A stretch of DNA of 64,000 nucleotides, from NCBI RefSeq assembly GCF_009389715.1, contig NC_052407.1, forward strand, positions 7,908,475 through 7,972,474, written 5' to 3'. The position numbers were made by a program, and so were the translations under genes. The notes under the pieces are model-generated. The model saw nothing but the letters and a program-made list of their open reading frames with translations. It was not told the DNA's origin and made no database searches. Origin of the DNA: Phoenix dactylifera. Taxonomy: Eukaryota; Streptophyta; Magnoliopsida; Arecales; Arecaceae. This document shows positions 1-11,713 of this stretch, one piece after another. The number at the start of each line of letters is the position of its first letter. Position 1 is the stretch's first letter.

Positions 1-277
1 ATCACTGATTATTAATTTTCATTTCTTTGGGGTGGGAAACAAGGGGCGAGCCCCTGGAATTACTCTGTTTTCGCTTTTCCTTTTTGATTGGAAACAGGGG
101 GGCAGCCCCGACGATTTGAAGCCTCTAACCCCACAGGCATCTGGCCGAACACCATATACATGACCAACAAAAAATTCCCAAAATTTCTCTCAGCGGAAAA
201 CAGGACAAAAATTAAAAAAAAAAAAAACAACGACCAAGAGAGGGGGAGGCAGAGGGAGAAAGACACGGAGGAGTTAC

Positions 278-490
278 CTTGCGGCATCTGGGATCCTCGC
301 CGATCTCCGCTGGCCTTTGTTGGACTCGAGACGCGGCCGAGAAACGAAGCCCTTTTCTTGCCCTAGGAGCGGAGAGGCGAGAGGGGTAAAAAAAAACTGC
401 GAGGCGCGGGAGGACGGGATCCCGTCGTTGATAGCCTTCAACTTAAAGCCCTCCTCTATTTTCCGTTCTCTTTTTGACCTTTCCATTATT
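278..490 (-). other. Possible non-coding first exon of a gene lying off the left edge
   Basis: Read on the minus strand, a GC-rich stretch ends in AAG followed by GTAACTCC at about 278, a good plant splice donor, and continues into a pyrimidine-rich stretch typical of a first intron. The exon-like part contains short ATG frames with no recognisable product. No coding exon lies between here and position 1, so the rest of such a gene would be outside the window. It could equally be a chance GC-rich segment. Confidence 0.22.
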
Positions 491-865
491 TAGTCGCCGG
501 TAAACGGCGGTTGAGCCAAGCCCGTTAGGCACGGATGATCGGGTTCTTCAACGGACCGGGCTGGGAGAGCGGCAAACGAAATGTAACCGGGCGGCAATTT
601 TTACATATCGGTGTCGGTGGTTGGGGATGCCCGATACCGCTACAAACCTACCTATATTTTCTTGCCAAAGATTAGTTCAAACAAATTGGTAGCTGTGAGT
701 TGTCCAAAGCATGAGTAAAGTAAAGGAGCAGGTGGAGGCTGGGATTCGGGGGTGGGGAAGTAAAGCATTTCAGAATAGAAGAAAGAAGCAGGAGAGGAGG
801 GAAGCTTAGGAAGAGATAAGATTCCATGAGATCTAAAGTGTATGGCGCCATTTTAGTACCATTAA

Positions 866-1252
866 GGGCTCGTTTGGTTCGCGGAAAAAGGAGGGGGAAA
901 GTGTGGTCAATGGGAAAGTAATAAAATGCCTCTTGTTTGGTTGGAGTTTTCAAAAAGAGAGACGAAAAAGTTGTATTCCTATGGAAATTTCCCAAAAATG
1001 CTCTTCAGCATTAAAGAAGCATTAAAGAGGTATTAAAGACCTAATTTTTATTAAGGGTATAATAGGAATTATACATAACTTTTCCAGAAAAGTGGATGGT
1101 CAACCAAACATAAGCACTTTGGAAATTTGTCACTTTCCTATGGTCAACCAAACATGCCAAAAGTACTTTCCTAGGCATCCTCTTTTTAGGAATCTGTTTC
1201 CGAGGAATCATATTCCTAGGAAGAAAATACTTCCTGCGAACCAAACGAGCCC
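866..1252. mobile_element. Tourist-like MITE (PIF/Harbinger type), complete
   Basis: The two ends are inverted copies of GGGCTCGTTTGGTTCGC (17 bp perfect). The element is flanked on both sides by TAA (863-865 and 1253-1255), the target duplication typical of PIF/Harbinger elements. It is 387 bp long and encodes nothing. The inner halves are also partly complementary (repeated 'ttcctaggaa'-type words), so a long hairpin is possible. Boundaries are exact because both the terminal repeats and the target duplication are visible. Confidence 0.93.
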
Positions 1253-1927
1253 TAAGATTAAATTTTCATTTCCTACTTTGGTTTTAATGTCTAGTTCGGA
1301 TGTTTAATTTTGGGTTAATAACAAATCTCTGTAAAGGGAGTTTGAGTATTGGAGCATGGTAGGTCACAATCAAAAAGCGGGGTAGGAAGAAACAATGTGT
1401 TTGCTTAGCATTCGTCGTCTCCTCTCAAGATACTGAAATTTGAAAGTCAAAAACCGAAAAAAAATTATTAAGGTTATTGTTATGGCAATGAATGACCAAT
1501 ATAATGTGACATGGACCAATTCATCCAACTAATCATTCATGCAGTGAGATGTCTTTGGAAATTGTCCAAAGCATTCTGATCGGGCCCTCTGAGCCGACCT
1601 AGAAACTAGAAGGAAAACCATGAAGCTTAGAAGAAACATCTTGCATGACCTTGAAGATTCAAAAGAAATATCCTTTCTCAAATAAAAAGAATTGCATTAA
1701 TGCATTTTCCTTTTTTGACACATTCATGATGCAGATTGCTCAAAACCCTTTGTGTGACCACAAAGATTTGAGAGAATTGGCATTTCATGTGGATCTGCAC
1801 TTGTAAGTTTCCTATTGGGGAACATAAGTAGAATTACATAAATTTCACACATGCTGAAATCTACTAATGAGTGTGCATGATTGATCTTGATACTTTGACA
1901 ATTTTCATGTATTATTAGCATCAATAG
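1253..1927. other. Intergenic, no feature seen
   Basis: AT-rich sequence between the MITE and the SINE. I see no coding frame above noise, no terminal repeats and no tRNA-like boxes. Confidence 0.5.
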
Positions 1928-2119
1928 TGGGTGAATAGAGATTGAGCCTTGGTGCAATGGTAAGATTGCTCCGTAGTGATGTGGAGGTTATGACCTCAAA
2001 ACATCGAAGCAACTTCTCTGCATGTAGGAGTAAGGCTGCTTACATCTGATTCTCCTTCGACCCCGCAAGGGTGGAAGCCTTATGCTCCAAGTGTTCTTCT
2101 TCATCCACACTGGGTGAAT
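1928..2119 (+). mobile_element. Au-like tRNA-derived SINE with target duplication
   Basis: From about 1937 the sequence reads 'gagccttggtgcaatggtaa', matching the A-box region of plant Au SINEs. It is followed by 'ggaggttatgacctcaaaac' in the B-box position (degenerate), then by 'gtaaggctgcttaca' and 'cgaccccgcaagggtgg', which resemble the Au body. Direct copies of 'tgggtgaat' flank it at 1928-1936 and 2111-2119 and look like the target duplication. Family assignment rests on remembered consensus, not a search. Confidence 0.72.
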
Positions 2120-3819
2120 GGACAACTTATTTGCATCCAAAAATGGACATAGACAGTATCACACGCTTTGAGATGTAGATTTCATAAACAATAGATGGAT
2201 ATTAAAGTAGTAGCTAACAACTTTATAACGTTGAGCTACTAGCTATTTTATTAGTTAAATTACTAATGAAGAAATCAGATTTCTCAATAATAGTAAGGAT
2301 TAAGTCTTTTTGTTGCATTATGTTGGTCAATTAATTTTTCAATGCGATCCTATAATCTCATTCAACATGCTCTGCAAGTTGCTCATTATAAGGATATTCA
2401 TTTCTTAATCTCTAATTACTTGAGTCTAAAGTAATATTCCAGCATATGTCTCAGTTTGCCAATTTATGAAAGCTTGTTGAAATAATAAAATAAGAGATCC
2501 AGCCTTATAAGTTTTAGAAACAATTTGTTGTTAATATAATTGCGGGAAAAAGATTTATATTTAACACATATGGTTTTCTTATATATAGAATTAAAGACAG
2601 AACCTAGTTTGATCCACCAGATGTGCAACTAAGTTACCACCAATAAATGTATACTAAGAATCATGTAACAAAATCTAGAAATACGTCACTGTTCCTGAAT
2701 AGCCGATGTCATGATTCTAAGTTCATACTAGCTAACACTATCAGCCTAATTTATTCAAATCAAAGGCATTCACTTAGTTGTTTTATTTGTTTATAATATT
2801 TATCTAATAAAAGATGTTTTATTGGTTTATCCCTCAATAAAATAGCAATCGGTAGCCTTATGATCCATAACAAGCTTTTCTTTGCATGGCTTATCTCTAC
2901 CATACCCATATGTGGAGCCAAAAGTATCACAGGGTTGTTTTTTGGAATTTAGATAAATTGTGTGGGGTGCAGAAAATTACTGCCCAAAGTGTAGTAGGAG
3001 TCAAACCATAGCCTCTTTTATTGTCATACATTTTAATGACTTGAATGGGATTCAACTTTTGATTCTAGGTTAACCATCAGACACCTGTACTGCAATCAAA
3101 AGACAATGCCAGCAAGGGATCTAGGAGTAATTGTTGATATACAGGTTCTTCATTATTAAATTCCTATTTAAATGGAAGTCTCTACTATAAATACAAAATA
3201 TATTGTAAGGACAAAGTTTGCCCTTGCATTAAAATTACTACCTAAGCATATTATCTCGATAAGATGTTTTTCCTTTCTTTTTGATGAAATATTAGTGTTT
3301 CATTGTTTATTTACTTTCATTACACCATCCCAGCATGATTTCAGTCGCAATGCTGCTGACAAAAGGTACCATACCAATGTGTAAAAGAATATTTGTTCAT
3401 GATTCATAGACTAGTGTAAGATTATTTTCGACTCGGATGGATTTACATGGATACAGCTTTTAGATGGCAATCATTTTGATAACCAGTATTAAATTTGATT
3501 TTGTAAGTTTGATGCTTGAGCAATTTGAGTGAGATTTTTGAGTCCACCAAATTCTTCTTCCCTCATGACATGCATTTTTTTTCATCTCTGAGATATTCTT
3601 TAAAGGGGACAAATTGCTGTTCCTTAAAGAAAAACAATTGATTTGAAACTTTTGGTTCGCAGAAGTCCAATTAATGTTCTTTCCTCCCTGAAACAGTAAA
3701 GTTTAATGGATGTGTCAACTGTGCATCACTGTTAGACACTCTATCACGCAGGACTTACTAGGCATTACTTTTGATCAACAACACCCTAGTATCAATTTTT
3801 ACGGTCTTATTATAGGTTT
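2120..3819. other. AT-rich intergenic stretch, nothing identified
   Basis: No convincing coding frame, RNA gene or element termini on either strand. Short open frames (for example 3172-3384) have no recognisable domain. Confidence 0.5.
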
Positions 3820-4077
3820 ATCATTTCGGTACCGAATTTTGTATTAATGCCATACTAACACTGTGTAAGTATGGCACTAGACAGAATCTTTTCGATATAC
3901 CGAGTATTCGTATACTATCTTTACCGGATATTGGAATGGTATGATATATTCTGTACCGTCTGGTTCGGACCGGTATAGCAAATAATGGTCTCATTCTTTT
4001 TATTTGTCGGACCTTATTTTTAACGGACAGAGCTGGCTTTCCATTATTTAGTGTAGTGGAATGCATGCCCCTTACCC

Positions 4078-4105
<28 letters not shown>
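3820..4105 (+). repeat. Dispersed repeat rich in 'ggtaccg/cggtat' words, ending in a 28-base A run
   Basis: The segment contains 'ttcggtaccgaatt', 'gtatggcacta', 'gttcggaccggtatag' and ends in poly(A) at 4078-4105. Similar wording occurs at 37570-38120 and 58110-58790, so this is a repeat family. The terminal A run hints at retroposition, but I found no clear target duplication or internal promoter. Confidence 0.45.
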
Positions 4106-4108
<3 letters not shown>

Positions 4109-4109
4109 C

Positions 4110-4462
4110 CTGCAGTCTCAGAGATTGCAAATGGATGTTTTAATTTGCAGTCTGATCTAGGACATCATTTTATTATTCATATCGCAAGAGACTTCCGTAT
4201 TTTAGGAACCTGTAAGTTCTATAAGATCCAATTATGGATATAAATAATTTTACCTCAGAACTATAAAATGAATTCAGCAAGAACTACATGCTTTATTATA
4301 AGTTTCTTTGAACAGTGTGTTGAGACTAGACTATGCTCCATGAAACATGTTGCTGAACTTCAAATTATGTAACTGAAGTAACCATCATGGTACATTTAAG
4401 ATGGCATATATGTGGTTGACGTGTTTTGTTCTACTGCATCTTTGGGAGAAGAAAAAGAAATA
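4110..4462. other. Intergenic, left flank of the LARD-like element
   Basis: AT-rich sequence without recognisable features up to the 5-bp target duplication CTATG at 4463-4467. Confidence 0.5.
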
Positions 4463-4467
4463 CTATG

Positions 4468-6844
4468 TGTAATACCTCAGAAAAAAAAAGGGAAAAAAAA
4501 AAAAGAGAAATGGACGGGCCGGCCCGAAAAGACCGGGCCCGTCCATCTATTACGATCGTGCCCTAGGCACGATCGTGGAGGAAGAGAGGGTTAAGGGGGG
4601 CAGCGGCGTGAGGTGGTTCGCCGGAGAAGAGGGCGAACGTGGGAGGGAGGCGGTGGAGTTCGCGAGCCAGCCGGTCAAGGAGGATACCATAAAGCCTCCT
4701 TCCTTCAACGAAGACCCCTCACAAGTCGAGTGAAGAGTCCTTAGATCCGTGCGTGAAAACTTAAGATTTCCTCCACCGATTTCTTGCCGGAAAGGTCGCC
4801 GGAGCACCCCATCAGGCTGAGGTAAGCATAGCTCCTTTTGCTAGGTTTTTTAGGGTCATGTTGGAAGGGTTTTTGCCGGTGGAGCCGTCGGAGAGGGATC
4901 CGAAACAGGGTACCCCTGTTTCGGCCTCCCTCTTTCGGATTTTTGCCGTCGCCGGCCGCCGGTAGGCCGAGATCCATGGCATTGGGAGTTGATCAGGTTT
5001 GTGTGGAGATGTGGTGAAGGATTTCTAGGGTTTTGGTTGGAGATGGGAGATGGCGGATCCGAGGCCTTCTTTCTCGTGATCCCGTCCTCTCCTCCTCTTT
5101 CCCCCATTGGTTGGCCGCCGGCCAGGGACGACAGAGGGAGCTGAGCCACTGTGTGGTTGCCATCGGGTGGGGGCCGAGCCACTGCCAATGGATCTTCGGA
5201 AGAAATGGAGGAAGGGGGAGGGGACAGTGTCGGTGGAAGAAGAAGAAGAAGAAGAAGAAGGAGAAGAAAAAGAAGAAGAAGAGGAGGAGACTTCTTCTTC
5301 TCTCTTTCTTTTGGCTAGCCACCATCGCCGGCGACTGCAGCAGGGGCGGCCGGCAATGGTCTGGCCAGTAGTGGCCGAGGTGTGTTGGGTTGGGGAAGGA
5401 GAGGGCAGCCACCATGGCTATTGCCTTTGGATCAAAAAAGATTTGAGGGAGGGAGATGTATTCCCAACCATGAAGAGAGAGGAATCATCCCTTTCTCTTG
5501 ATCTCTTCACCGGGACCGGCCATCGTCGCCGGCATGGCTGCGGCCATGGCTGGCAACAACACAGGCCGGTGGTACAAGGGTGGGAGTCGGGCCACCCCGA
5601 CTGCCCTAGATCTGGAGGGATTGAGATGTTTGGGGACCTGGTGATGGATCCCATAGCAGATGTGAATTATAGTTTTGAATATTTAAATATTAAATGATTT
5701 AGTTTGTGATTGTAATTGATGCAGTAGGGGAGGAGACAGTGGTTCCAGGAGGTTTTGATCAAGGGACTCAGCACCCCAGCTCGTAGATTGTGATCCGGAT
5801 CCGTATTTGAGTCAGTCCACAAATTTCTGTAAGAATCCCTACATCTGAGCACTTTTATTTATTTGGATTTATCGTTGGATATATTTTATCAGTATGTTGC
5901 TATTTGTTTTTGAGCTTGTATGACACTATGAGGTGTGCATTTTGCTTATTATGAAAGTATTGAAATAATTAAATTGGAAAGGAAGAACATATTTTTGAGA
6001 AATTATGAAAATATGTGACGTGATTGAAATGCGATTAAACATGTAAAACTAGACATGTAAAATGGGTTAGACTAACCTTGTCATGAGATAGCCTCTACGA
6101 GCTTATGCGTAGGATAGCTGCCACGAGCTTATGCGTGGGATAGCCTCTACGAGCTTATGCGTAGGATAGCCTCCACGGGCTTACGCGTGGGATAGCCTCT
6201 ACGAGCTTATGCGTAGGATAGCCTCCACGGGCTTACGCGTGGGATAGCTTCCACGAGCTTATGCGTGGGATTTGTCCAGTCTTGGACTGGGTCATGAACT
6301 TGGTTAGTCCAAAGCTAGAAGTGAAAAGTCTGAAAATTTGGGAATCAGAGTAATACGGAAATGGATCACATAATGTGAAAAAGGATTTGTGTATATGTAC
6401 TGATTATATACACTTGTTGTTTGTTGAGCTTTTGAAAAGATAAAATGGCATTTATTTGATGTTTTGATTATTTTATTATTATTACTGTGTGTGGCTGTTG
6501 GGATTCTTACTGGGCTGGAAAAGCTCATACTACTCTTACTTTCTTTTTCAGAGGCACTGGATTTGTAGAGACCATTGGGTGGGACGAGAAATGAGATTAG
6601 CATGGAGTCTGACTGCTAGATAGATAGTAGCAGCTTATCTTTTATTGTTGGACATTTGAAAATCTTGTAATTAAACTGATTGTTTATTTAAACATGTCGA
6701 ATTGTCAATTTGAGTTAATTAATTAGTTATGGATTTATTGGAATTGTTGTTTATCTTAGGCCTTGCACGATCTTTAGGGCATTGCTCTAGGGCTCATGCG
6801 GCCGGTCGCGTACCGAACCCGGGTGATGGGTTCGGGGCGTGACA
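4468..6844 (+). repeat. 5' LTR of the LARD-like element
   Basis: 2,377 bp, TG...CA ends. It includes a GC-rich first kilobase with a GAA/GAG-rich microsatellite near 5237-5290 that makes a Glu-rich 196-aa frame (5107-5697). The same frame exists in the 3' LTR, but its composition follows the microsatellite and I do not regard it as a real gene. A 26-bp tandem array lies at 6087-6268. Confidence 0.93.
6087..6268 (+). repeat. 26-bp tandem repeat, 7 units, in the 5' LTR
   Basis: Seven consecutive 26-bp units begin GATAGC and contain ACGAGCTTATGCGT or ACGGGCTTACGCGT. Two unit types roughly alternate (one with CTCTACGAG...GTAG, the other with CCACGGG...GTGG). The matching array in the 3' LTR has five units. 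Confidence 0.93.
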
Positions 6845-6847
6845 GAG

Positions 6848-6860
6848 TGGTATCAGAGCT
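6848..6860 (+). promoter_or_regulatory. Primer-binding site of the LARD-like element (tRNA-Met type)
   Basis: TGGTATCAGAGCT starts three bases after the 5' LTR. TGGTATCAGAGC is the complement of the 3' end of initiator tRNA-Met used by most plant LTR retrotransposons. Confidence 0.9.
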
Positions 6861-8854
6861 TAAGGTTAAGGTATCCCAGGGTTTAGGTTCAGGTAAGTGT
6901 GAGTGGGGAATTATGATAGAAAAACTATCAAAGCTTTGGTTTATAGTCACTTGAGATTGTAACATGAATGATATTATAACCTACGGCTTAAGACCACTAG
7001 GGACTGTAGCCTTAATGGCATTAGAGTTTGACTTTTAAGATCATTAGAGATTGTGACATAAATATATCATAGTTTAAGGTTATGATCAATTGGGACATGA
7101 CAATTAAATTTGGTGCTTAAGGTGTAAGATCACTAGGCCTTGTGATAAAATGTATGCATCGGATTTGGTTTTCGATGAGTGTGGAAGAAAAGTATAAATT
7201 ATCTTTAATCATGATAAGAGAGGTTTGACCTAAGATAAGTGTAGGAAGATTAACAATGGCATACCGGTTATACCATGTTCAGATATTATTTAAACGGCTT
7301 GGAAATTCAAACTTGATATGGGTTGTGATATGATCGTACTTTTGGTTTTGCTACTAATTATTAGAGTGTGATTTATACATACATCTTCTGTATCATTGGA
7401 GTGGGCTAAGAAAGATTTTTCGTAGTATTAGTGCAGAATGTTTTCGAGGTTAAATCTGTATGGGGATTATATTTGGAATTGACATGTTTGAATATTGTAA
7501 ATCGGCATATTTCTATTAGTGGATTAAATTCTTAAGGGCATATAGTATGCAAATTGGTGGAGTATTCTAATTATTTGAATTTGTATATTTGGATTGGGCT
7601 CCTGAATTTTTCTTATAATTGTTGGAGATTATTGGATGTGTTAACTTGAACTCAAGTCTAGGTTTCTGATCTAACCAGAAATTTTTGTCATTGTAAAATA
7701 TAATATTGAGTAGAGATTTCGATTTTGAGATACTTATGTGAGTTATTATGTGTAGCATTGATCATAGACATCAAGGATTTTGGTGAAGAAGGATTTGGAG
7801 GTGGATAGAGTTAATTTCTACTTATAGTGATATTGGCTCAATAGTTCTAACCCATTGAGTTTGAAGTAAATTCTATTGGAAGGAAAATCAATGTAGATTT
7901 TCTAATTAAATTGCAAAAGGAATACAAGAATTACTCCCTTTAAATTAAACCTAGATATTTTGGATTCTAAGAAGGTTGTGGAGATCACGTAGTGACCTTA
8001 AACTTGACTAAAGGATTGAGGGTCAGTTATGGTTAGTATACTCTGCATAAATTGAGGACAGAGAGATCTGGAGGTTCTGCTCAATTAAAGTTCTAAAATT
8101 TGGATTTTTCTTAGTCTCGGTGCAAAGTGATACTTTGGTTAGAAATCATTTTGTGACTTTAGAGATTTTGATGAGTTAGATCAGAGTGCGCAGCGGAAGT
8201 GTAGTGGTTTGAGTTAATTTGAAATCGATTAAAAAAAGAAAAATATTTAATAATAATACCTTGATCTGAAAGGTATTATTATGGAAGACTTAAGTTAGTT
8301 TTCTAGTAGAGGGGAATGTCGTTGATTCTTTGCCTACTGGAAGTAGTTGTGGGCTCTCCTATTTTTGATAATTCTAAGAAGAATTTTGGGGCATCTCAAA
8401 TTTAGCGTTAACGGATTGATAGCTCTGTGATTAAGCTTGGGCCTGCAATCCTAGGATAAAGGTTGATCATTTAATCACAGGCAAAGTTAAGAAAAGAAAA
8501 ATGATTATAGAATATTAAGAGCATTTGATACTAAAGATTTCTCCTATTTCTATCAAGCCAATTATGATCTTTATGTAAAGTCAAGAGAAATTAATTTCTT
8601 TGGGATATAATTATGGCATTTTAATCCAAGGTTGGGAATTTGGAATTCTTTTGAAGGAAATCAAAAGAACTTACTACGTGTAGTAAATAGAAAGGATCAA
8701 GTTTTGAGATGCTGTGATTTTTGTATATCAAAATCTTGCGAGTAGGTACTCCAAGAGGGAGACTATTTGAGATCTCAGGAATGATATGATGGATGTATAT
8801 ATTTTTTTAAAAAAAGTTGAGGCTTCAAGTAAGTTAATTTCGAGGACGAAATTA
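6861..8854 (+). other. Non-coding interior of the LARD-like element
   Basis: About 2 kb with stop codons in every frame. I searched by eye for a CCHC knuckle, DSG protease, RT YxDD and the integrase HHCC/DDE motifs and saw none. The interior is therefore either a fully eroded gypsy body or, as in LARDs, conserved non-coding sequence for packaging. Confidence 0.7.
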
Positions 8855-8871
8855 TTTTAAGGGGGAGAGTA
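8855..8871 (+). promoter_or_regulatory. Polypurine tract of the LARD-like element
   Basis: 'ttttaagggggagagta' lies immediately 5' of the 3' LTR start TGTAATACC, the position where plus-strand synthesis is primed. Confidence 0.88.
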
Positions 8872-11190
8872 TGTAATACCTCAGAAAAAAAAGAAAAAAA
8901 AAAAGAGAAATGGATGGGCCGGCCCGAAAAGACCGGGCCCGTCCATCTATTACGATCGTGCCATAGGCACGATCGTGGAGGAAGAGAGGGTTAAGGGGGG
9001 GCAGCGGCGTGAGGTGGTTCGCCGGAGAAGAGGGCGAACGTGGGAGGGAGGCGGCGGAGTTCGCGAGCCAGCCGGTCAAGGAGGATACCATAAAGCCTCC
9101 TTCCTTCAACGAAGACCCCTCACAAGTTGAGTGAAAAGTCCTTGGATCCGTGCGTGAAAACTTAAGATTTCCTCCACCGATTTCTTGCCGGAAAGGTCGC
9201 CGGAGCACCCCATCAGGCTGAGGTAAGCATAGCTCCTTTTGCTAGGTTTTTTAGGGTCATGTTGGAAGGGTTTTTGCCGGTGGAGCCGTTGGAGAGGGAT
9301 CCGAAACAGGGTACCCCTGTTTCGGCCTCCCTCTTCCGGATTTTTGCCGTCACCGGCCGCCGGTAGGCCGAGATCCATGGCATTGGGAGTTGATTAGGTT
9401 TGTGTGGAGATGTGATGAAGGATTTCTAGGGTTTTGGTTGGAGATGGGAGATGGTGGATCCGAGGCCTTCTTCCTCGTGATCCCGTCCTCTCCTCCTCTT
9501 TCCCCCATTGGTTGGCCGCCGGCCAGCGACGACAGAGGGAGCTGAGCCACTGTGTGGTTGCCGTCGGGTGGGGGCCGAGCCACTGCCAGTGGATCTTCGG
9601 AAGAAATGGAGGAAGGGGGAGGGGACAGTGTCGGTGGAAGAAGAAGAAGAAGAAGAAGGAGAAGAAAAAGAAGAAGAAGAGGAGGAGACTTCTTCTTCTC
9701 TCTTTCTCTTGGCTAGCCACCATCGCCGGCGACTGCAGCAGGGGCGGCCGGCAATGGTTCGGCCAGTAGTGGCCGAGGTGTGTTGGGTTGGGGAAGGAGA
9801 GGGCAGCCACCATGGCTATTGCCCTTGGATCAAAAAAGATTTGAGGGAGGGAGATGTATTCCCAACCATGAAGAGAGAGGAATCATCCCTTTCTCTTGAT
9901 CTCTTCACCGGAACCGGCCATCGTCGCCGGCATGGCTGCGGCCATGGCTGGCAACAACACAGGCCGGTGGTACAAGGGTGGGAGTCGGGCCACCCCGACT
10001 GCCCTAGATCTGGAGGGATTGAGATGTTTGGGGACCTGGTGATGGACCCCATAGCAGATGTGAATTATAGTTTTGAATATTTAAATATTAAATGATTTAG
10101 TTTGTGATTGTAATTGATGTTGTAGGGGAGGAGACAGTGGTGCCAGGAGGTTTTGATCAGGGGACTCAGCACCCCAGCTCGTAGATTGTGATCCGGATCC
10201 GTATTTGAGTCAGTCCACAAATTTCTGTAAGAATCCCTACATCTGAGCACTTTTATTTATTTGGATTTATCGTTGGATATATTTTATCAGTATGTTGCTA
10301 TTTGTTTTTGAGCTTGTATGACACTATGAGGTGTGCATTTTGCTTATTATGAAAGTATTGAAATAATTAAATTGGGAAGGAAGAACATATTTTTGAGAAA
10401 TTATGAAAATATGTGACGTGATTGAAATGTGATTAAACATGTAAAACTAGACATGTAAAATGGGTTAGACTAACCTTGTCATGAGATAGCCTCTACGAGC
10501 TTATGCGTAGGATAGCTGCCACGGGCTTACGCGTGGGATAGCCTCTACGAGCTTATGCGTAGGATAGCCTCCACGGGCTTACGCGTGGGATAGCTGCCAC
10601 GAGCTTATGCGTGGAATTTGTCCAGTCTTGGACTGGGTCATAAACTTGGTTAGTCCAAAGCCAGAAGTGAAAAGTCTGAAAATTTGGGAATCAGAGTAAT
10701 ACGGGAATGGATCACATAATGTGAAAAAGGATTTGTGTATATGTACTGATTATATACACTTGTTGTTTGTTGAGCTTTTGAAAAGATGAAATGGCATTTA
10801 TTTGATGTTTTGATTATTTTATTATTATTACTGTGTGTGGCTGTTGGGATTCTTACTGGGCTGGAAAAGCTCATACTACACTTACTTTCTTTTTCAGAGG
10901 CACTGGATTTGTAGAGACCATTGGGTGGGACGAGAAATGAGATCAGCATGGAGTCTGACTGCTAGATAGATAGTAGCAGCTTATCTTTTATTGTTGGATA
11001 TTTGAAAATCTTGTAATTAAACCGATCGTTTATTTAAACATGTCGAATTGTCAATTTGAGTTAATTAATTAGTTATGGATTTATTGGAATTGTTGTTTAT
11101 CTTAGGCCTTGCATGATCTTTAGGGCATTGCTCTAGGGCTCATGCGGCCGGTCGCGTACCGGACCCGAGTGATAGGTTCGGGGCGTGACA
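8872..11190 (+). repeat. 3' LTR of the LARD-like element
   Basis: 2,319 bp copy of 4468-6844. The 58-bp length difference is mostly two missing 26-bp units in the tandem array (10485-10614, five units) plus small changes in the A-rich run near the start. Most substitutions between the LTRs are C/T or G/A. Confidence 0.93.
10485..10614 (+). repeat. 26-bp tandem repeat, 5 units, in the 3' LTR
   Basis: Five 26-bp GATAGC... units, same phase and flanks as the seven-unit array at 6087-6268. Confidence 0.92.
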
Positions 11191-11665
11191 CTATGTCGGA
11201 CATGCAGTAGTCTGGATACTGGCCCAAATCACTAGGAAAAAAAAATCGCATCACGTCCCGACTGCGAGATATAAAGTGTGGCAAAACGTTACATAATCGA
11301 ACAGAGGCTAACTTTGCACTCAGTCATTGAGAAGGATCAGATTAGACTTATAATCTCTTAGTGAAGGTAGGAAGGGGCTGACCACTCTCGTTTGTCTAAA
11401 TTATCTACGGTTAGAAGTTTTTCTCAAGAGTAACAAGTTGGAGACGAGTTATTATTCAAAAACAAAAAAAAAAAATCAGAAAAGAGTTTCACCTCGATTT
11501 TCTCAGAGGTCCATCTCTAAATCGCAATTATTGGAAGGTTAGAAAAAGGCCAGAGAAGCCATTAACAATGACTGTTTTGATGCACTGCAGAGAATCCAAA
11601 GCTACCCAATTGTTCCCCAGACTATAAATGCTTCTCCTGCTAGCTCAATACCCACCATCCACTCC

Positions 11666-11673
11666 TATATAAA
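11666..11673 (+). promoter_or_regulatory. TATA box of the subtilase-like remnant
   Basis: TATATAAA, 41 bases upstream of the ATG at 11714, followed by a C/T-rich leader (about 40 bases). This looks like an ordinary plant core promoter. Confidence 0.55.
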
Positions 11674-11713
11674 GCGCAGCAACCCTCTTCTGCTCTCCAT
11701 CCATTTCTTTCTT

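Larger units (their letters stand above)
4463..11195 (+). mobile_element. Complete LARD-like LTR retrotransposon (non-autonomous, no gag/pol)
   Basis: Two long direct repeats (4468-6844 and 8872-11190) begin TGTAATACCTCAG and end GGGCGTGACA. They flank a 2,027-bp interior with a primer-binding site directly after the 5' LTR and a purine tract directly before the 3' LTR. CTATG occurs on both outer sides (4463-4467 and 11191-11195) as a perfect 5-bp target duplication. The interior has stops in all frames and no gag, protease, RT or integrase motif, so it must have moved with proteins supplied by a relative. The TTTCGAGGACGAAA...GGGGGAGAG wording before the 3' LTR resembles Ty3/gypsy chromoviruses, so its helper is probably of that class (inference). 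By eye the LTRs differ at about 42 sites, roughly 2%, implying a fairly recent insertion. Confidence 0.93.

Noticed and set aside
1937..2110. A functional tRNA gene
   Set aside because: The box A-like segment lacks a cloverleaf and the B box is degenerate; SINE body and flanking duplication explain it.
6087..6268. CRISPR-like array
   Set aside because: Units are contiguous without spacers and lie in a plant LTR.
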